Positions 46,201 through 58,740 of a DNA stretch of 64,000 nt are shown piece by piece. The number at the start of each line of letters is the position of its first letter. Positions within the stretch are counted from its first letter, which is position 1. The DNA comes from Cylicocyclus nassatus (lineage: Eukaryota > Nematoda > Chromadorea > Rhabditida > Strongylidae). The notes below the pieces were generated by a model. The model was given only the letters and a program-made list of their open reading frames with translations, was not told the origin of the DNA and ran no database searches. The stretch covers positions 41,544,833 through 41,608,832 of the forward strand of contig CATQJL010000112.1 in the NCBI GenBank assembly GCA_958299035.1, given 5' to 3'. A program made the position numbers and the translations under genes.

Positions 46201-47084
46201 ATCTAAAATTTCTTCGAATTCACTTTCTTATTCAAAACTCTTGCCCAATCTCGCTTATTTGCAAGCGTCAGAGTAGTGATTTATCAACATCTTAACATTT
46301 CCTGATTAAAAAAAAGAGCTTTCTAGTCGATAAAAAATCCATAATGGTCATAAAAGTTCACCGAAAAATAAGGCTGACTAGTCGGTATCTCGTTTTTCAG
46401 TCCCTACGGATCTATCCTTTCAAGTTATTCTCTATTGCACTTACTACCGGTTGAAGCTACACCATATATTGATTTACCAATATCCAAATTCTTATGACTT
46501 GTCAAAAATCACTACGTAATATATAACGAATTCGTTGATTACGCAATAGTCCTCTGATAGTTGGATTATGGCAAACGAGGAGGGCGCAGACGTAAAAATT
46601 ATGATGAAATACACTGATCTTTGGAATTGGATTGCTGCCAAGTGGCATGCGTTTTGGAACGCTGCCAAATTTCAAAACGAGTGACCAAGCATATTTTCGT
46701 AAAAGGGTCACACGTATTTCGAAAGGCAATCATGAGTGTCGCAATGATTTTGAGAATGGGTCGCCAGTGTCCGGATTGTTACTTTTTCGAGCTTGTTATC
46801 CTACAATGTGTCTTTCAAATGTGTTGTATTCCTGTTAGGTACTTTTGAAATGATGCCAAATTGCGAACAGCTTGACTTGAGCTGAATTTATCTATATTCT
46901 CAACTCTTGGTAAAAATGCTCTAACTAAGAACAGTCACTTTGGAATTATTTTGCTTCCGCGTGTAGACAAGAGAGGCGTGAGTAACTTGGCCTCGCTGGT
47001 ACTTTTGAAAGCGTTTATTTAACAACAACCTTGCTTTGCTTGTGTAACTGGGTCCCGCTGGTGCTTGAACTAGGTATCGGCGTG

Positions 47085-48815
47085 TAAGCGGCACCTAGGG
47101 CAATTCGATCGGGCAGGGAAAAAGATTTCTGTGCGTTTGGGGCATTTCTCAGACTTGGAAGTCCTAAAGTGACATGTACGGCAATTTGAGAATACGCTGT
47201 AAATACTGGAATTCGTTGTTTTTTTTTGTATGAGTCGTAGTTGGTTTTTCTTATATATACGGTCTTCAAGCGGCACATAGGGCATAAATTTCTTTTTTGA
47301 ATAGTTACTATCGGTCTGTAAGCGACACGTCAACTCGATCGGGCAGGGAAACAGATTTTTGTGTGTTTGGGGCAATTCTTGTAATTTTCAAACGGTCTTC
47401 AAGCGGCACATAGGACATAAAATTCTTTTTCGAATAGTTACTATCGGTCTGTAAGCGACACGTCAACTCGATCGGGCAGGGAAACAGATTTTTGTGTGTT
47501 TGGGGCAATTCTTGTAATTTTTAAACGGTCTTCAAGCGGCACATAGGGCATAAATTTCTTTTTTGAATAGTTACTATCGGTCTGTAAGCGGCACGTCAAC
47601 TCGATCGGGCAGGGAAACAGATTTTTGTGTGTTTGGGGCAATTCTTGTAATTTTTAAACGGTCTTCAAGCGGCACATAGGGCATAAATTTCTTTTTTGAA
47701 TAGTTACTATCGGTCTGTAAGCGGCACGTAGGGCAACTCGATCGGGCAGGGAAACAGATTTTTGTGTGTTTGGGGCAATTCTTGTAATTTTCAAACGGTC
47801 TTCAAGCGGCACATAGGGCATAAATTTCTTTTTTGAATAGTTACTATCGGTCTGTAAGCGACACGTAGGGCAACTTGATCGCGCAGGGAAACAGTTCTTG
47901 TGTGTTTGGGGCAGTTTTTACAATTTTCAAACGGTCTTCAAGCGGCATATAGGGCAATTTCCTTTTTGAATACTTACTATCGGTCTGTAAGCGGCACGTA
48001 GGGCAACTCGATCGGGCAGGGAAATAAATTTTTGTACGTTTGGGGCAGATTTTTTTGGGCGTTTGGGGCTTATAATTTTTGAACGGTCTTCAAGCGGCAC
48101 ATAGGGCAATTTCCTTTCTGAATACTTACTATCGGTCTGTAAGCGACACGTAGGGCAACTCGATCGGGCAGGGAAACAGATTTTTGTGTGTTTGGGGCAA
48201 TTCTTGTAATTTTCAAACGGTCTTCAGGCGGCACATAGGGCATAAATTTCTTTTTTGAATAGTTACTATCGGTCTGTAAGCGACACGTAGGGCAACTCGA
48301 TCGCGCAGGGAAACAGTTCTTGTGTGTTTGGGGCAGTTTTTACAATTTTCAAACGGTCTTCAAGCGGCATATAGGGCAATTTCCTTTTTGAATACTTACT
48401 ATCGGTCTGTAAGCGGCACGTAGGGCAACTCGATCGGGCAGGGAAATAAATTTTTGTACGTTTGGGGCAGATCTTATAATTTTTGAACGGTCTTCAAGCG
48501 GCACATAGGGCATAAACTTCCTTTGTGAATACTTACTATCGGTCTGTAAGCGGCACTTATAATTTTTGAATGGTCTTCAAGCGGCACATAGGGCAAGAAT
48601 TTCTTTTTTGAATAGTTACTATCGGTCTGTAAGCGGCACGTAGGGCAACTCGATCGGGCAGGGAAACAGATTCTTGTGTGCTTGGGGCAGTTCTTGTAAT
48701 TTTCAAACGGTCTTCAAGCGGCACATAGGGCATAAATTTCTTTTTTGAATAGTTACTATCGGTCTATAAGCGGCACGTAGGGCAACTCGATCGGGCAGGG
48801 AAACAAATTTTTTAT
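47085..48815 (+). repeat. 133-bp satellite array inside Helitron-like element 1
   Basis: About thirteen units. Each has a box beginning CGGTCTTCAAGCGGCAC, a 52-base step to the variant box CGGTCTGTAAGCGACAC, then 81 bases to the next unit. Measured starts at 47393, 47526 and 47659 give exactly 133. Both boxes share the 3' extension RTAGGGCA, so the unit probably arose from a shorter duplicated motif. Because 133 is not a multiple of 3, minus-strand frames through it break at each unit. Confidence 0.92.
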
Positions 48816-49385
48816 ATGTTAATTGACGGTCTTTAGTTGGCTCAGTAGTGTGCTTTTCGGGGAGTGATCTCCTTTTGTAATAAAACTTCATATTCCTTTG
48901 GCGAAAAAATTGAGGGATTCTCTGAAAAAGCCTTTGCACGGTTGATTTAGTAGCTGTCGTTGATTCTGAGAGAAAAGTGTTTATCATAGTACACATAGTT
49001 GTTATGGGTGTATTTCTACAAAACTGTAGGTGTTCTGCTACTTACTCAACGATCTTTTATGGAACTTGTTGAGAAGAACTGGAAGAGCAAATTCTCTTTG
49101 AGAGGGTAGAAAACTGGGGGGGGGGGGGAGGTCATCTGAATATCTCTGAGAGGAGAGGAAATCTGCAGAAAGAGCGTGGTAAACGAGAGGAAAATAATAT
49201 TCTCCATGCATTGTTGTAGCAGGAATTTCGAGAAATGCTGAACGATTTGTGGAGATTATCGCTTCTTCGAGCAGTTCTCCTTTTAATGCTTTTCGCAAAA
49301 AAGTTCTCAGGAAAGGAATAGGAAACTTAAGAAGTATTTATAGTCACAACTAAGCCCTTATATTGTATCTGCCCCGACCCACTTG

Positions 49386-49408
49386 CTAGCGACCCGTAGG
49401 GTCGCTAG
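49386..49408 (+). repeat. 3' terminal hairpin of Helitron-like element 1
   Basis: A 23-base perfect palindrome with a 3-base loop ending CTAG, preceded by a conserved GTATCTGCCCCGACCCACTT. The same terminus occurs at 63015..63037 and, inverted, at 52160..52182. Confidence 0.85.
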
Positions 49409-49893
49409 TCACTACGTAATATATAACGAATTCGTTGCTTACGCAATAATCCTCTGATAGTTGGATTATGGCAAACGAGGAGGGCGCAGACGTAAAAATT
49501 ATGATGAAATACACTGATCTTTGGAATTGGATTGCTGCCATTAGCGGTGAGTAAGTCAGTTGGCACGCTGCCAGATTTTCGTAAGCCTTTGGAACGGTGC
49601 CAAATTTCGTAAGTATGGGCAACTGAAACAACACACATGCATAACGGCATGTTTCGGGCGTGTTTTCGATCGATATCGTCATTATTTTTCACGTCTGCAG
49701 TTTTGACCATCCTAGGAACTGTTCCAATTTCCCCGTCTATTCTAGAATTTCTTCCAATAACTGTTGTTCTGGATTCTTCTCATTCGAGATTGTTTTTATT
49801 TTACTGAGATCTGAGATGAGAGATGTTTAGGCACTGTATTCTCTGCAGGTTTGCTGTGCAAGAGAGGAAACTGTCACAGTTTTGGTAAAGAAA

Positions 49894-52159
49894 AGCGATC
49901 GGGCAGAGAAACAGATTTTTTTATGTTTGGGGCAGTTGTAATTTTTGAACGGTCTTCAAGCGGCACGTAGGGAATAAACTTTATTTTTAAATAGTTACTA
50001 TCGGTCTGTAAGCGGCACGTAGGGCAACCCGATCGGGCAGGGAAACAAATTTTTTATGTTTGGGGCAGTTCTTGTAATTTTTGAACGGTCTTCAAGCGGC
50101 ACGTAGGGCATGAACTGTCTTTTAGATAGATAATATTGGTCTGTAAGCGGCACGTAGGGCAACCCAATCGGGCAGGGAAACAAATTTTTTATGTTTGGGG
50201 AGTTCTTGTAATTTTTGAACGGTCTTCAAGCGGCACGTAGGGAATAAACTTTATTTTTAAATAGTTACTATCGGTCTGTAAGCGGCACGTAGGGCAACCC
50301 AATCGGGCAGGGAAACAAATTTTTTATGTTTGGGGAGTTCTTGTAATTTTTAAACGGTCTTCAAGCGGCACGTAGGGCATGAACTGTCTTTTAGATAGAT
50401 AATATTGGTTTGTAAGCGGCACGTGGGGCAACCCGATCGGGCAGGAAAACAAATTTTTTATGTTTAGGGAGTTCTTGTAATTTTTAAACGATCTTCAAGC
50501 GGCACGTAGGGAATAATCTTTTTGAATAGTTACTATCGGTCTGTAAGCGGCACGTAGGGCAACCCAAACGGGCCCGGAAACAGATTTTTTTTATGTTTGG
50601 GGCAGTTGTAATTTTTAAACGATCTTCAAGCGGCACGTAGGGAATAAACTTTATTTTCGAATATTTACTATCGGTCTGTAAGCGGCACGTAGGGCAACCC
50701 AATCGGGCAGGGAAACAGATTTTTTTATGTTTGGGGAGTTCTTGTAATTTTTAAACGGTCTTCAAGCGGCACGTAGGGAATAATCTTTTTGAATAGTTAC
50801 TATCGGTCTGTAAGCGGCACGTAGGGCAACCCAAACGGGCCCGGAAACAGATTTTTTTTATGTTTGGGGCAGTTGTAATTTTTGAACGGTCTTCAAGCGG
50901 CACGTAGGGAATAAACTTTATTTCTAAATAGTTACTATCGGTCTGTAAGCGGCACGTAGGGCAACCCGATCGGGCAGGGAAACAGATTTTTGTATGTTTG
51001 GGGCAGTTTTTATAATTTTTGAACGGTCTTCAAGGGGCACGTAGGGCATGAACTGTCTTTTAGATAGACAATATTGGTTTGTGAGCGGCACGTAGGGCAA
51101 CCCGATCGGGCAGGGAAACAGATTTTCTTATGTTTGGGGAGTTCTTGTAATTTTTGAACGGTCTTCAAGCGGCACGTAGGGAATATAAAATGTATAATAA
51201 TATAATGTAAACTTTATTTTTGAATAGTTACTATCGGTCTGTAAGCGGCACGTAGGGCAACCCAAACGGGCAGGGAAACAGAATTTTTTATGTTTGGGGC
51301 AGTTGTAATTTTTGAGCGGTCTTCAAGCGGCACGTAGGGCATGAACTGTCGTAAGCGGCACCTAGGGCAACCCAATCGGGCAGGGAAACATTTTTTTATG
51401 TTTGGGGCAGTTGTAATTTTTGAACGGTCTTCAAGCGGCACGTAGGGCAACCCGATCGGGCAGGGAAACAGATTTTTGTATGTTTGGGGCAGTTTTTATA
51501 ATTTTTGAACGGTCTTCAAGGGGCACGTAGGGCATGAACTGTCTTTTAGATAGACAATATTGGTTTGTGAGCGGCACGTAGGGCAACCCGATCGGGCAGG
51601 GAAACAGATTTTCTTATGTTTGGGGAGTTCTTGTAATTTTTGAACGGTCTTCAAGCGGCACGTAGGGAATACAAAATGTATAATAATATAATGTAAACTT
51701 TATTTTTGAATAGTTACTATCGGTCTGTAAGCGGCACGTAGGGCAACCCAAACGGGCAGGGAAACAGATTTTTTTTATGTTTGGGGCAGTTGTAATTTTT
51801 GAGCGGTCTTCAAGCGGCACGTAGGGCATGAACTGTCTTTTAGATAGATAATATTGGTCTGTAAGCGGCACGTAGGGCAACCCGATCGGGCAGGGAAACA
51901 GATTTTTTTATGTTTGGGGAGTTCTTGTAATTTTTGAACGGTCTTCAAGCGGCACGTAGGGAATAAACTTTATTTTTAAATAGTTACTATCGGTCTGTAA
52001 GCGGCACGTAGGGCAACCCAATCGGGCAGGGAAACAAATTTTTTATGTTTGGGGAGTTCTTGTAATTTTTGAACGGTCTTCAAGCGGCACGTAGGGCAAC
52101 CCGATCGGGCAGGAAAACAAATTTTTTATGTTTAGGGAGTTCTTGTAATTTTTAAACGA
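49894..52159 (+). repeat. Satellite array of element 2, left portion
   Basis: Units of the same 133-bp family with more variation (GGGCAACCCGATCGGGCAGG forms). There are local duplications of about 480 bp (compare 50996..51210 with 51477..51690), and some units carry an extra TGTATAATAATATAATG. The array stops at A52159, where the nested Helitron-like element begins. Confidence 0.9.
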
Positions 52160-52813
52160 CTAGCGACCCTACGGGTCGCTAGCAAGTTGAGTTGGGGCAG
52201 ATACATTTGAAGCTGCAGCATTCTTGCGACTATGAGTTACAACAAACAGATCTATCAATTTGACGATTGTTTTCACCTAATGTGATAAAATAGGAGTTCG
52301 AGACTGTTGCCACAATACCGTACTTTCAAAGAAATAGGCATTAAGCAATGAGTAAATAGCTATAATTCAACCTTTGTTGTTCTTACTGCAAAAGCATCTT
52401 AGCAAGAGCTGGATCCATTTTTTCATATTCAAAATCACCACCAATCATCCATTATGTAGCACATCTGATCCGAGCCGAAACGCAGCTCATCTTCTAATGG
52501 TGTGCCTCTCAGCCGAAAAAGCGCCAAACATGATATTCGACTAAAGCTTGCACATCGCTTTTTCTGTAGCTACAGAATTATCGTCAAAATGTAAACATTC
52601 AGAAACTAATTTTACGTATTTCGTGTGTTCTTTGTTCGTAAAATCTGGCATTTCTTTCTCAACAAACCTGCGTGGCATGAAAAACTTCAAGTTAATCTCA
52701 CATTCTGAAGACTGCCGCTAAATTATTCTCTATAACAGTATCCTGTCTCAGTCATCATTGAGCAGTCATTTAGCCAGAATCTGCTCACTGCTGGGTGTGA
52801 AATTAGGATTACT

Positions 52814-53277
52814 TAAAGGCAGTGTCGTGTCCAAGCAAAAAGTCGATTTCGAGATTTTGTGCTTACCTGGGCCTATTCGCTATGCTGAATCCGAAAATCA
52901 ACAGCGGAGAGCGCAAAAACGACGAAAAAAAGCTCTAACGGAGGAGGGAAATTGCAGGTGGGCGGGGCTGCTCACATAGTGGCGTCACTCTCCCAGCTTC
53001 ACGGGCGATCTTCTCGCTTTTGCTAGTCGCCCTATCATCACCACCAGACGACTGCGAAATGCATGACATAAGATCGAAACCGAGAAGATCGCTCCTAAAG
53101 CCTGGGAGAGTGACGTCGCTGTGTGGACGGCCTCGCCCACCTCCGATTTCCCTCCGGCGTTAGGGCCTTTTTGCGTCGTTTTCGCGCTTTCCAATGTGAT
53201 TTATCGGGTTCAGCATGGCGAATAGGTCCGGATAAGCACAAAATCTCAAAATCGACTTTTTGCTTGGACACTGCCTT
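52814..53277. repeat. Foldback with AAGGCAGTGTC ends
   Basis: It starts TTAAAGGCAGTGTC and ends GACACTGCCTTCAA. The arms include CAAGCAAAAAGTCGATTT on the left and its inverse on the right, with GCACAAAATCTC likewise. Same end family as the foldback at 8537. It lies inside Helitron-like element 3. Confidence 0.7.
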
Positions 53278-54569
53278 CAATGTGGTACTCCTCAGAGACG
53301 AGGCTTTTCGGAAATTCATAACCAAATGTCTAGCGAGATCAAAGTGTACAATTTGCAGCTTTGGAAGGATATATAGAATTACTTCAAACTATTTGAAAAA
53401 CTCATGAAAAGCTGCGAAAGATATTTCGTTAAACGTGCATTGTCGTAGAAATTGTCAGGTCTTTTCCAACAAGAAAAAGAATTGCACATTTGAATTCGGG
53501 GAGCAGGATAGTGTTTTCTTAAAGTTCCAGTGATTGTCAGGAATTCAAAGTATTGAAACTCAGAGAACTTCTCGCCAGAAGTAGCGCGAAACTCTCTTCC
53601 CTAGAATCACATAGAGTGCAAAAAATTTCTTTTTTCATCTTTTTATCTTCCCTTCTTCGAAATTTCTTTTTTGATATAAATTTCGCAAAACATTGGGAAG
53701 CTTTCTTCATGTACTTTCCAATAGCGATGAGATTAAGGGTCTACCTCATTCGTGAGAATTTCACCAGCATCTCGCATCGAAATTTCATTGCTTTGACTTC
53801 CTTGGTCACAATTCATTCGTAAACGAACGAATTCTTTTGAAAACATAGCATCTGTAGGGGATAAATGTGGCTTACTCAATGCATGTGTTTAAGTAGGTTT
53901 TTCGAGAATATCTGTATTGAGAAATTGACGCCCCCAACATAAATACTTGCTGCTGGCATTCTATTAGTCAAAAATTTCCCATGATAAGGCAATCGAAGAA
54001 GTTTCGCTTATTTCTGTAAGCTTGAGATTAGTATATCTTGCTCTCAATTTTTGCAGAGAAACTCAGCTATAAAGCGCATGAAGAATTCCAAATTTTCATG
54101 ATTTGGGACTTTCAAGCCTACCACAAAGAGGCTCAAAAAGATGGGCAATGTTGAAGCTTTATCTTTTCTTTTCGCAAAACTCTTTTGACGAGGTGTTCCC
54201 TGTACATACGTATACTACTGGCTTGCTGCTACAAAAAGAGCTGATTACCAGTCATAGGAACAAAACTTGAAGGAGTTGTAAGGTTTCAAAAACGAGGACT
54301 TTAAAAGAGAACCTTTTGGTTTTTGACGCATGGTTCTTTTCCCGTTTGCACTATCAGTATGAGCAGGTGCGCGCTAAGTTATGCGAGGCTTGCTACTTTC
54401 GAATTCTTGACTATGTTCAAAAATAGGAGGACCGAGCAAAGTTAAAACTTTTCAAATTAAAACTTTTCAAAACGAACATTATTTTTGCACCAACCTAATA
54501 AATGAGCAAATAGTACTTACAGTTCGACGATTTCCAGTAGTGAGCGAGATACCTTAGTTTCCAAATTTT
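53278..54569. other. Unrecognised interior of Helitron-like element 3
   Basis: AT-rich DNA with short frames only. A solitary mariner-like terminus (TTTTTGCACCAACCTAATA) lies at about 54480..54501, with no opposite end seen nearby. Confidence 0.4.
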
Positions 54570-56340
54570 AGTGTGACCTACCATACAAACTACTCGGGTA
54601 GCCGCGGGACCAAAGTTTGCAAGCGGTAGACTTTCGAGCGCAGAAGTAAAAGTTTCAAATGTCTTCGATTTTCATGCTCGGAGCAAAAATAGAATGCGAA
54701 TATCTCCGATCTGTAATGAAATTTATTGCGAGAAGTCTTTTGTGTAAAAGTGACCTACCCTACAAACTATTCAGGTACCCGCGGGACCACAGTTTGCAGT
54801 GTTCTTGAGGCAGAAGTAGAGTTTTTCCAATGTATTCAAATTTTATGCATGGAGCAGAAAGAATGCCAAATATCTTCGATCTGTAGGAAAAATTACTGCG
54901 AGAAGTCTTTTGCGTAAAAGTGGCCGAGCCTACAAACTACTCGGGTACCCGCGGGATAAAGGTTTGCAAGCGGTAGAGTTTTGGGCGCAGAAGTACAATT
55001 TTTTCAATGTCTTCGATTTTTATGCTCGGATTAGAAAATGTATTTTTCTAATGTCTTCGATCTGTTTGAAGAATTATCAGGAGAGATCTTTTGTGTAAAA
55101 GTGACCTACCCTGCAAACTATTCAGGTACCCGCGGGACCACAGTTTGCAAACGGTAAAGTTTTAGGCGCGGAAGTAAAGTTTTTCCAATGTATTCGAATC
55201 TCATGCACGGAGCAGAAGGAATGCCAAATATCTTCGATCTGTAGGACCGTCCCTACAAACCACTCGGGTACCCGCGGGACCACAGTTTGCAAGCGGTAGA
55301 GTTTTGGGCGCAGAAGTACAATTTTTTCAATGTCTTCGATTTTTATGCTCGGATTAGAAAATGTATTTTTCTAATGTCTTCGATCTGTTTGAAGAATTAT
55401 CAGGAGAGATCTTTTGTGTAAAAGTGACCTACCCTGCAAACTATTCACGTACCCGCGGGACCACAGTTTGCAAACGGTAGAGTTTTAGGCGCGGAAGTAA
55501 AGTTTTCCAATGTATTCGAATCTCATGCACGTAGCAGAAGGAATGCCAAATATCTTCGATCTGTAGGACCGTCCCTACAAACCACTCGGGTACCCGCGGG
55601 ACCACAGTTTGCAAGCGGTAGAGTTTTGGGCGCAGAAGTATAATTTTTCCATTGTCTTCGATTTTTATGCTCGGATTAGAAAATGGATTTTCTAATGTCT
55701 TCAATCTGTTTGAAAAATTATCAAGAGAGATCTTTTGTGTAAAAGTGACCTACCCTACAGACTACTCGGGTACCCGCGGGACCAAAGTTTGCAAGCGGTA
55801 GAGTTTTGGGCGCAGGAGTGCAATTTTTTCAATGTCTTCGATTTTTATGCTCGGATTACAAAATGGATTTTCTAATTCTTCGATCTGTTTGAAAAATTAT
55901 CAGGAGAGATCTTTTGTGTAAAAGTGACCTACCCTACAAACAGTGGCGTACCCAGGATTTCCGCTCGGGGGGGGGGGGGGCGCGACAAAATTTTTTTTTC
56001 AAATGACGGTGCGTGGCGTTAGCCACGCACTCCGAAAAAATTTTAGGGGTGCTTTTCAAAATTTTTGCGGCCCCCAACCCCTAGAATCTGGAAAAAGGGG
56101 GCGTGGCGTCAGCCACACCCCCGAAAAAAAATTTTTTTACAAAGCTAATTTGAATTTTTAAAAATATTTAAAAATTATTTTAATTATTTACAAATATAAA
56201 CAAGTCACTTGCACATTTTTATAACCCATACAAGTAACTTTCAAAAATTTGACGACCCATTCTCGGGGGGGGGGCCCCCCCCCCCTCGGTACGCCACTGC
56301 CTACAAACTATTCAGGTACCCGCGGGACCACAGTTTGCAA
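54570..56340 (+). repeat. Tandem repeat, about ten units of 145-180 bp
   Basis: Each unit opens with CCTACAAACTACTCGGGTAC or a variant, then CCGCGGGACC, AGTTTGCAAGCGGTAGAG, TCTTCGATTTTTATGCTCGG and TCTTTTGTGTAAAAGTGACC. Starts were seen near 54584, 54758, 54928, 55110, 55257, 55433, 55577, 55755 and 55932. Two unit types alternate. The array is interrupted by a hAT-like element at 55941. It lies inside Helitron-like element 3. Confidence 0.85.
55941..56299. mobile_element. hAT-like MITE with 8-bp duplication, copy 2
   Basis: The ends are CAGTGGCGTACC and GGTACGCCACTG, like the copy at 40912. The flanking CCTACAAA is duplicated exactly (55933..55940 and 56300..56307) and belongs to the host tandem repeat unit, so insertion post-dates the array. 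Contains long runs of G and C. Confidence 0.9.
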
Positions 56341-56690
56341 GCCTCAATTTCTCGAGGCAGAAGTAGAATTTTTCAAATGTTCGGTTTTTATTCAAAACCA
56401 CGGAAGATTTTTTGTGTAAAAGTGGCCAATCCTGAAAACCGTTTAAGTGAACTTCCCAGCGTAACAAAAGTTTGCAGTTGCAAAATTCTGAAAATTCAAA
56501 TATAAGTATTCAGGAATACATGAAGATCGACTATAAGATGCCTTCTGTAAAATTCTGCTGTAGAAATTGCCGAGTGTTTATCCAGATAGACTGAACTTGC
56601 GTGTAGCAATTGTTCGTGAAAAAGTAGGAGTTCTCATAAAATTTTCAACGTCAGATATTTAGGTAAAGGAAAAAGCTGAATCGCGAAATA

Positions 56691-57284
56691 CAGGGTGCCC
56701 AAAAAAATGTTTCGAACGTTTGATCGTTAATATCTCTCTTCCCAAGAAGTCTTTTGCCTTGCTTCGGGTACCGTTTTGTAGAGCTGGCTTCAACTTAGAT
56801 TTCCATTATAGAACGAATCACCCATCCCTCTTCATTACTGTAGGATTACGGTAGAAACTTGAAACATATGGTGGCAATGTGGAGAAAGCTGCCGTTTCAA
56901 AATCTTTCAAAAAATTGTGAAAACTTGTGTAATAGGGTTTTTATAGACGCTGAGTTCAATACTCAACTATTCACAAGATTGCGAAGCTTTTTAAACGGTG
57001 TAATTGCACTTTTTAGGAACATTGAAAAAAAGGCCGCTACCTCTCACCTGGCATAACTCTTCATTGAAGCATCATAATAAGTTGGGAACTTTACAGGTTC
57101 AAAACCCTCTTTGAAGTTTCTACCGTAACCCTACAGTAATGAAGAGAGATGGGTGATTCGTTCTATAATGGAAATCTAAGTTGAAGCCAGCTCTACAAAA
57201 CGGTACCTGAAGCAAGGCAAAAGACTTCTTGGGAAGAGAGATATTAACGATCAAACGTTTTAAACATTTTTTTGGGACACCCTG
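56691..57284. mobile_element. CAGGGTGTCCCA-family element, copy 5
   Basis: Flanked by TA, starting CAGGGTGCCCAAAAAAATGT and ending in the inverse TTTTTTGGGACACCCTG. The arms repeat TAGAGCTGGCTTCAACTTAG inverted. Closest in sequence to copy 1 at 3205. Located inside Helitron-like element 3. Confidence 0.8.
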
Positions 57285-57834
57285 TATATCTGTAGAAGTG
57301 TACCAGCTCCTTTGTAATGAAGGAACTTGTACACCGCTTTTCTTCAACGTTGAATTTCTCTTCAAGGAATTCTCTCAAATGGGCATTTCTCATTGAGTCT
57401 CTAGCAGATTGTTGAGGGAAAATATCCTTTGAAACGTCCCTTCATAGAATTCGTTCAACCGTCTTTTGAGTGAGACCAGTACTTGTTCGCCATATTTGTT
57501 TGTAGAACAAAACTCAAATTCTTCCATAAATGCAACCAAGCATCGAATTTTTCAATGAAGTCAATGAAAACATATGGAGGTATTCTCTTTTTTGAAATGT
57601 GTCCTGAATATTTTTTTAGCTTGTTAGTTTGACCAAAACTTGTTCTATTATAAATGCTTTCGATCTTGAATGCGGCGTGCGATTAGCAGCTTTGATATTT
57701 TGGTCAGAATAGAAAAAGATAAAGTGAGAATCGTCGTATCTCTCATTTTGACTTCTTTTCAGAATATGAAGGTCACTTGTATAAATTGCAATTCTGGCAT
57801 GATCTGAGCAATGTATCAATCCCAGCAAATTCCT

Positions 57835-58740
57835 GACCCCTAATGTATGACCATCCTATTGTGTTAATGTTCAAAGTACGCATGGCTGGCTCGGTTTGCG
57901 AAGATCAACTATGATCAGCTCCTGGCGTGATCAACGGTCTAGACATGTAAATTGGATGACCGGTCCTAGCTTACTACGAAGAGCAAGCGCGATGAGTCAG
58001 CATCCATTGTGGTCGATGGTCGAGTATTGGTGCTATTCCAAGGATCAGTTAACAGCAGTCATCGCCAAATTCCCACAATTTAATATCTAGGAGCCTGTTA
58101 TATACCAAGCGAAGTGCATTTAACTCTACTAAAATCAAACATGTATATAGTCTAACAAAAAATTCTTGACAAAAAAGAAGTTGCGATGCGATCTAATGGC
58201 AGTGTGCCTGGTGTATAAGTGCTCAAGAACTGCACAGCTCAGTGAAAGTTACAGAATTTTGATTGCAAAATAACTGTGTGAAAGAATTGCATTTCAAGAC
58301 TGAGCTAGTTTACGCGTGTTATATTATAAGAGTTCCCAGCGAAATCGGCAGCTGTCCTGACCCCTAATATGACCATCCTATAGTGTTAACGTTCAGAGCA
58401 TGCATGGCTGGCTCGGTTTGCAAAGATCAACTATGATGAGTCAGCTCCTGGCGTGATCAACGGTCTAGACATGTAAATTGGCTGACCCGTCCTAGCTTAC
58501 TACGAAGAGCAAGCGCGATGAGTCAGCATCCATTGTGGTCGACGGTCGAGTATTGGTGCTGTTCCAAGGATCAGTTGACAGCAGTCATCGCCAAATTTTC
58601 AAAATTTTCGCTATTATCTGGGAGAATATTATACACTACCAAGCGAAGTGCGTTCAGCTCTACTAAAATCAATCATATATATAGTCTAACAAGGATTTTT
58701 TGGCATAAAAGTTGTAATGCGATCTAGTATTATATTATGT
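57835..58740 (+). repeat. Direct duplication of about 370 bp
   Basis: Sequence at about 57835..58195 and at about 58358..58740 is alike over most of its length. Shared words are CATGGCTGGCTCGGTTTGC, GTGATCAACGGTCTAGACAT, CTTACTACGAAGAGCAAGCG and CAGCATCCATTGTGGTCGA. The copies differ by small indels and several substitutions. Function unknown; no RNA fold was assigned. Confidence 0.75.

Larger units (their letters stand above)
46509..49408 (+). mobile_element. Helitron-like element 1, first of a head-to-tail pair
   Basis: The 5' end is TCACTACGTAATATATAACG after A at 46508. The 3' end is a hairpin (arms CTAGCGACCC and GGGTCGCTAG, loop GTA) ending CTAG at 49408. Contents are a 5' module, a 133-bp satellite array (about 47085..48815) and a tail of about 590 bp. 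It is followed directly by the 5' end of element 2. TC start, 3' hairpin and CTAG end are Helitron hallmarks. No Rep or helicase frame is present. Confidence 0.8.

Noticed and set aside
46508..46640. Reading 46509..46640 as an empty target site matching the flank of the element ending at 49408.
   Set aside because: Both copies of this 132-bp module begin TC and both are followed by satellite, a tail and the CTAG hairpin. They are therefore the 5' ends of two tandem elements, not flanking DNA.
49038..49298. Related minus-strand frames in both Helitron-like tails (49038..49298 and 62672..62896).
   Set aside because: Similarity follows from DNA homology of the tails; the middle parts diverge by frame-disturbing indels and no domain is recognisable.
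47015..52138. Many minus-strand open frames with repeated words such as MPYVPLEDRSKI and CPTCRLQTDSNYSK.
   Set aside because: They are translations of the 133-bp satellite. The unit length is not a multiple of 3, so each frame ends within one or two units, and there are no start or splice signals.
47085..52159. CRISPR-like appearance: regularly spaced, well-conserved short boxes.
   Set aside because: The spacers are themselves repeated, the steps alternate 52 and 81 bases, and the surroundings are eukaryotic genes with introns. It is a satellite.
57896..58090. Coding or tRNA interpretation of the duplicated unit.
   Set aside because: The frame is not preserved between the two copies and no tRNA cloverleaf or box B sequence was seen.
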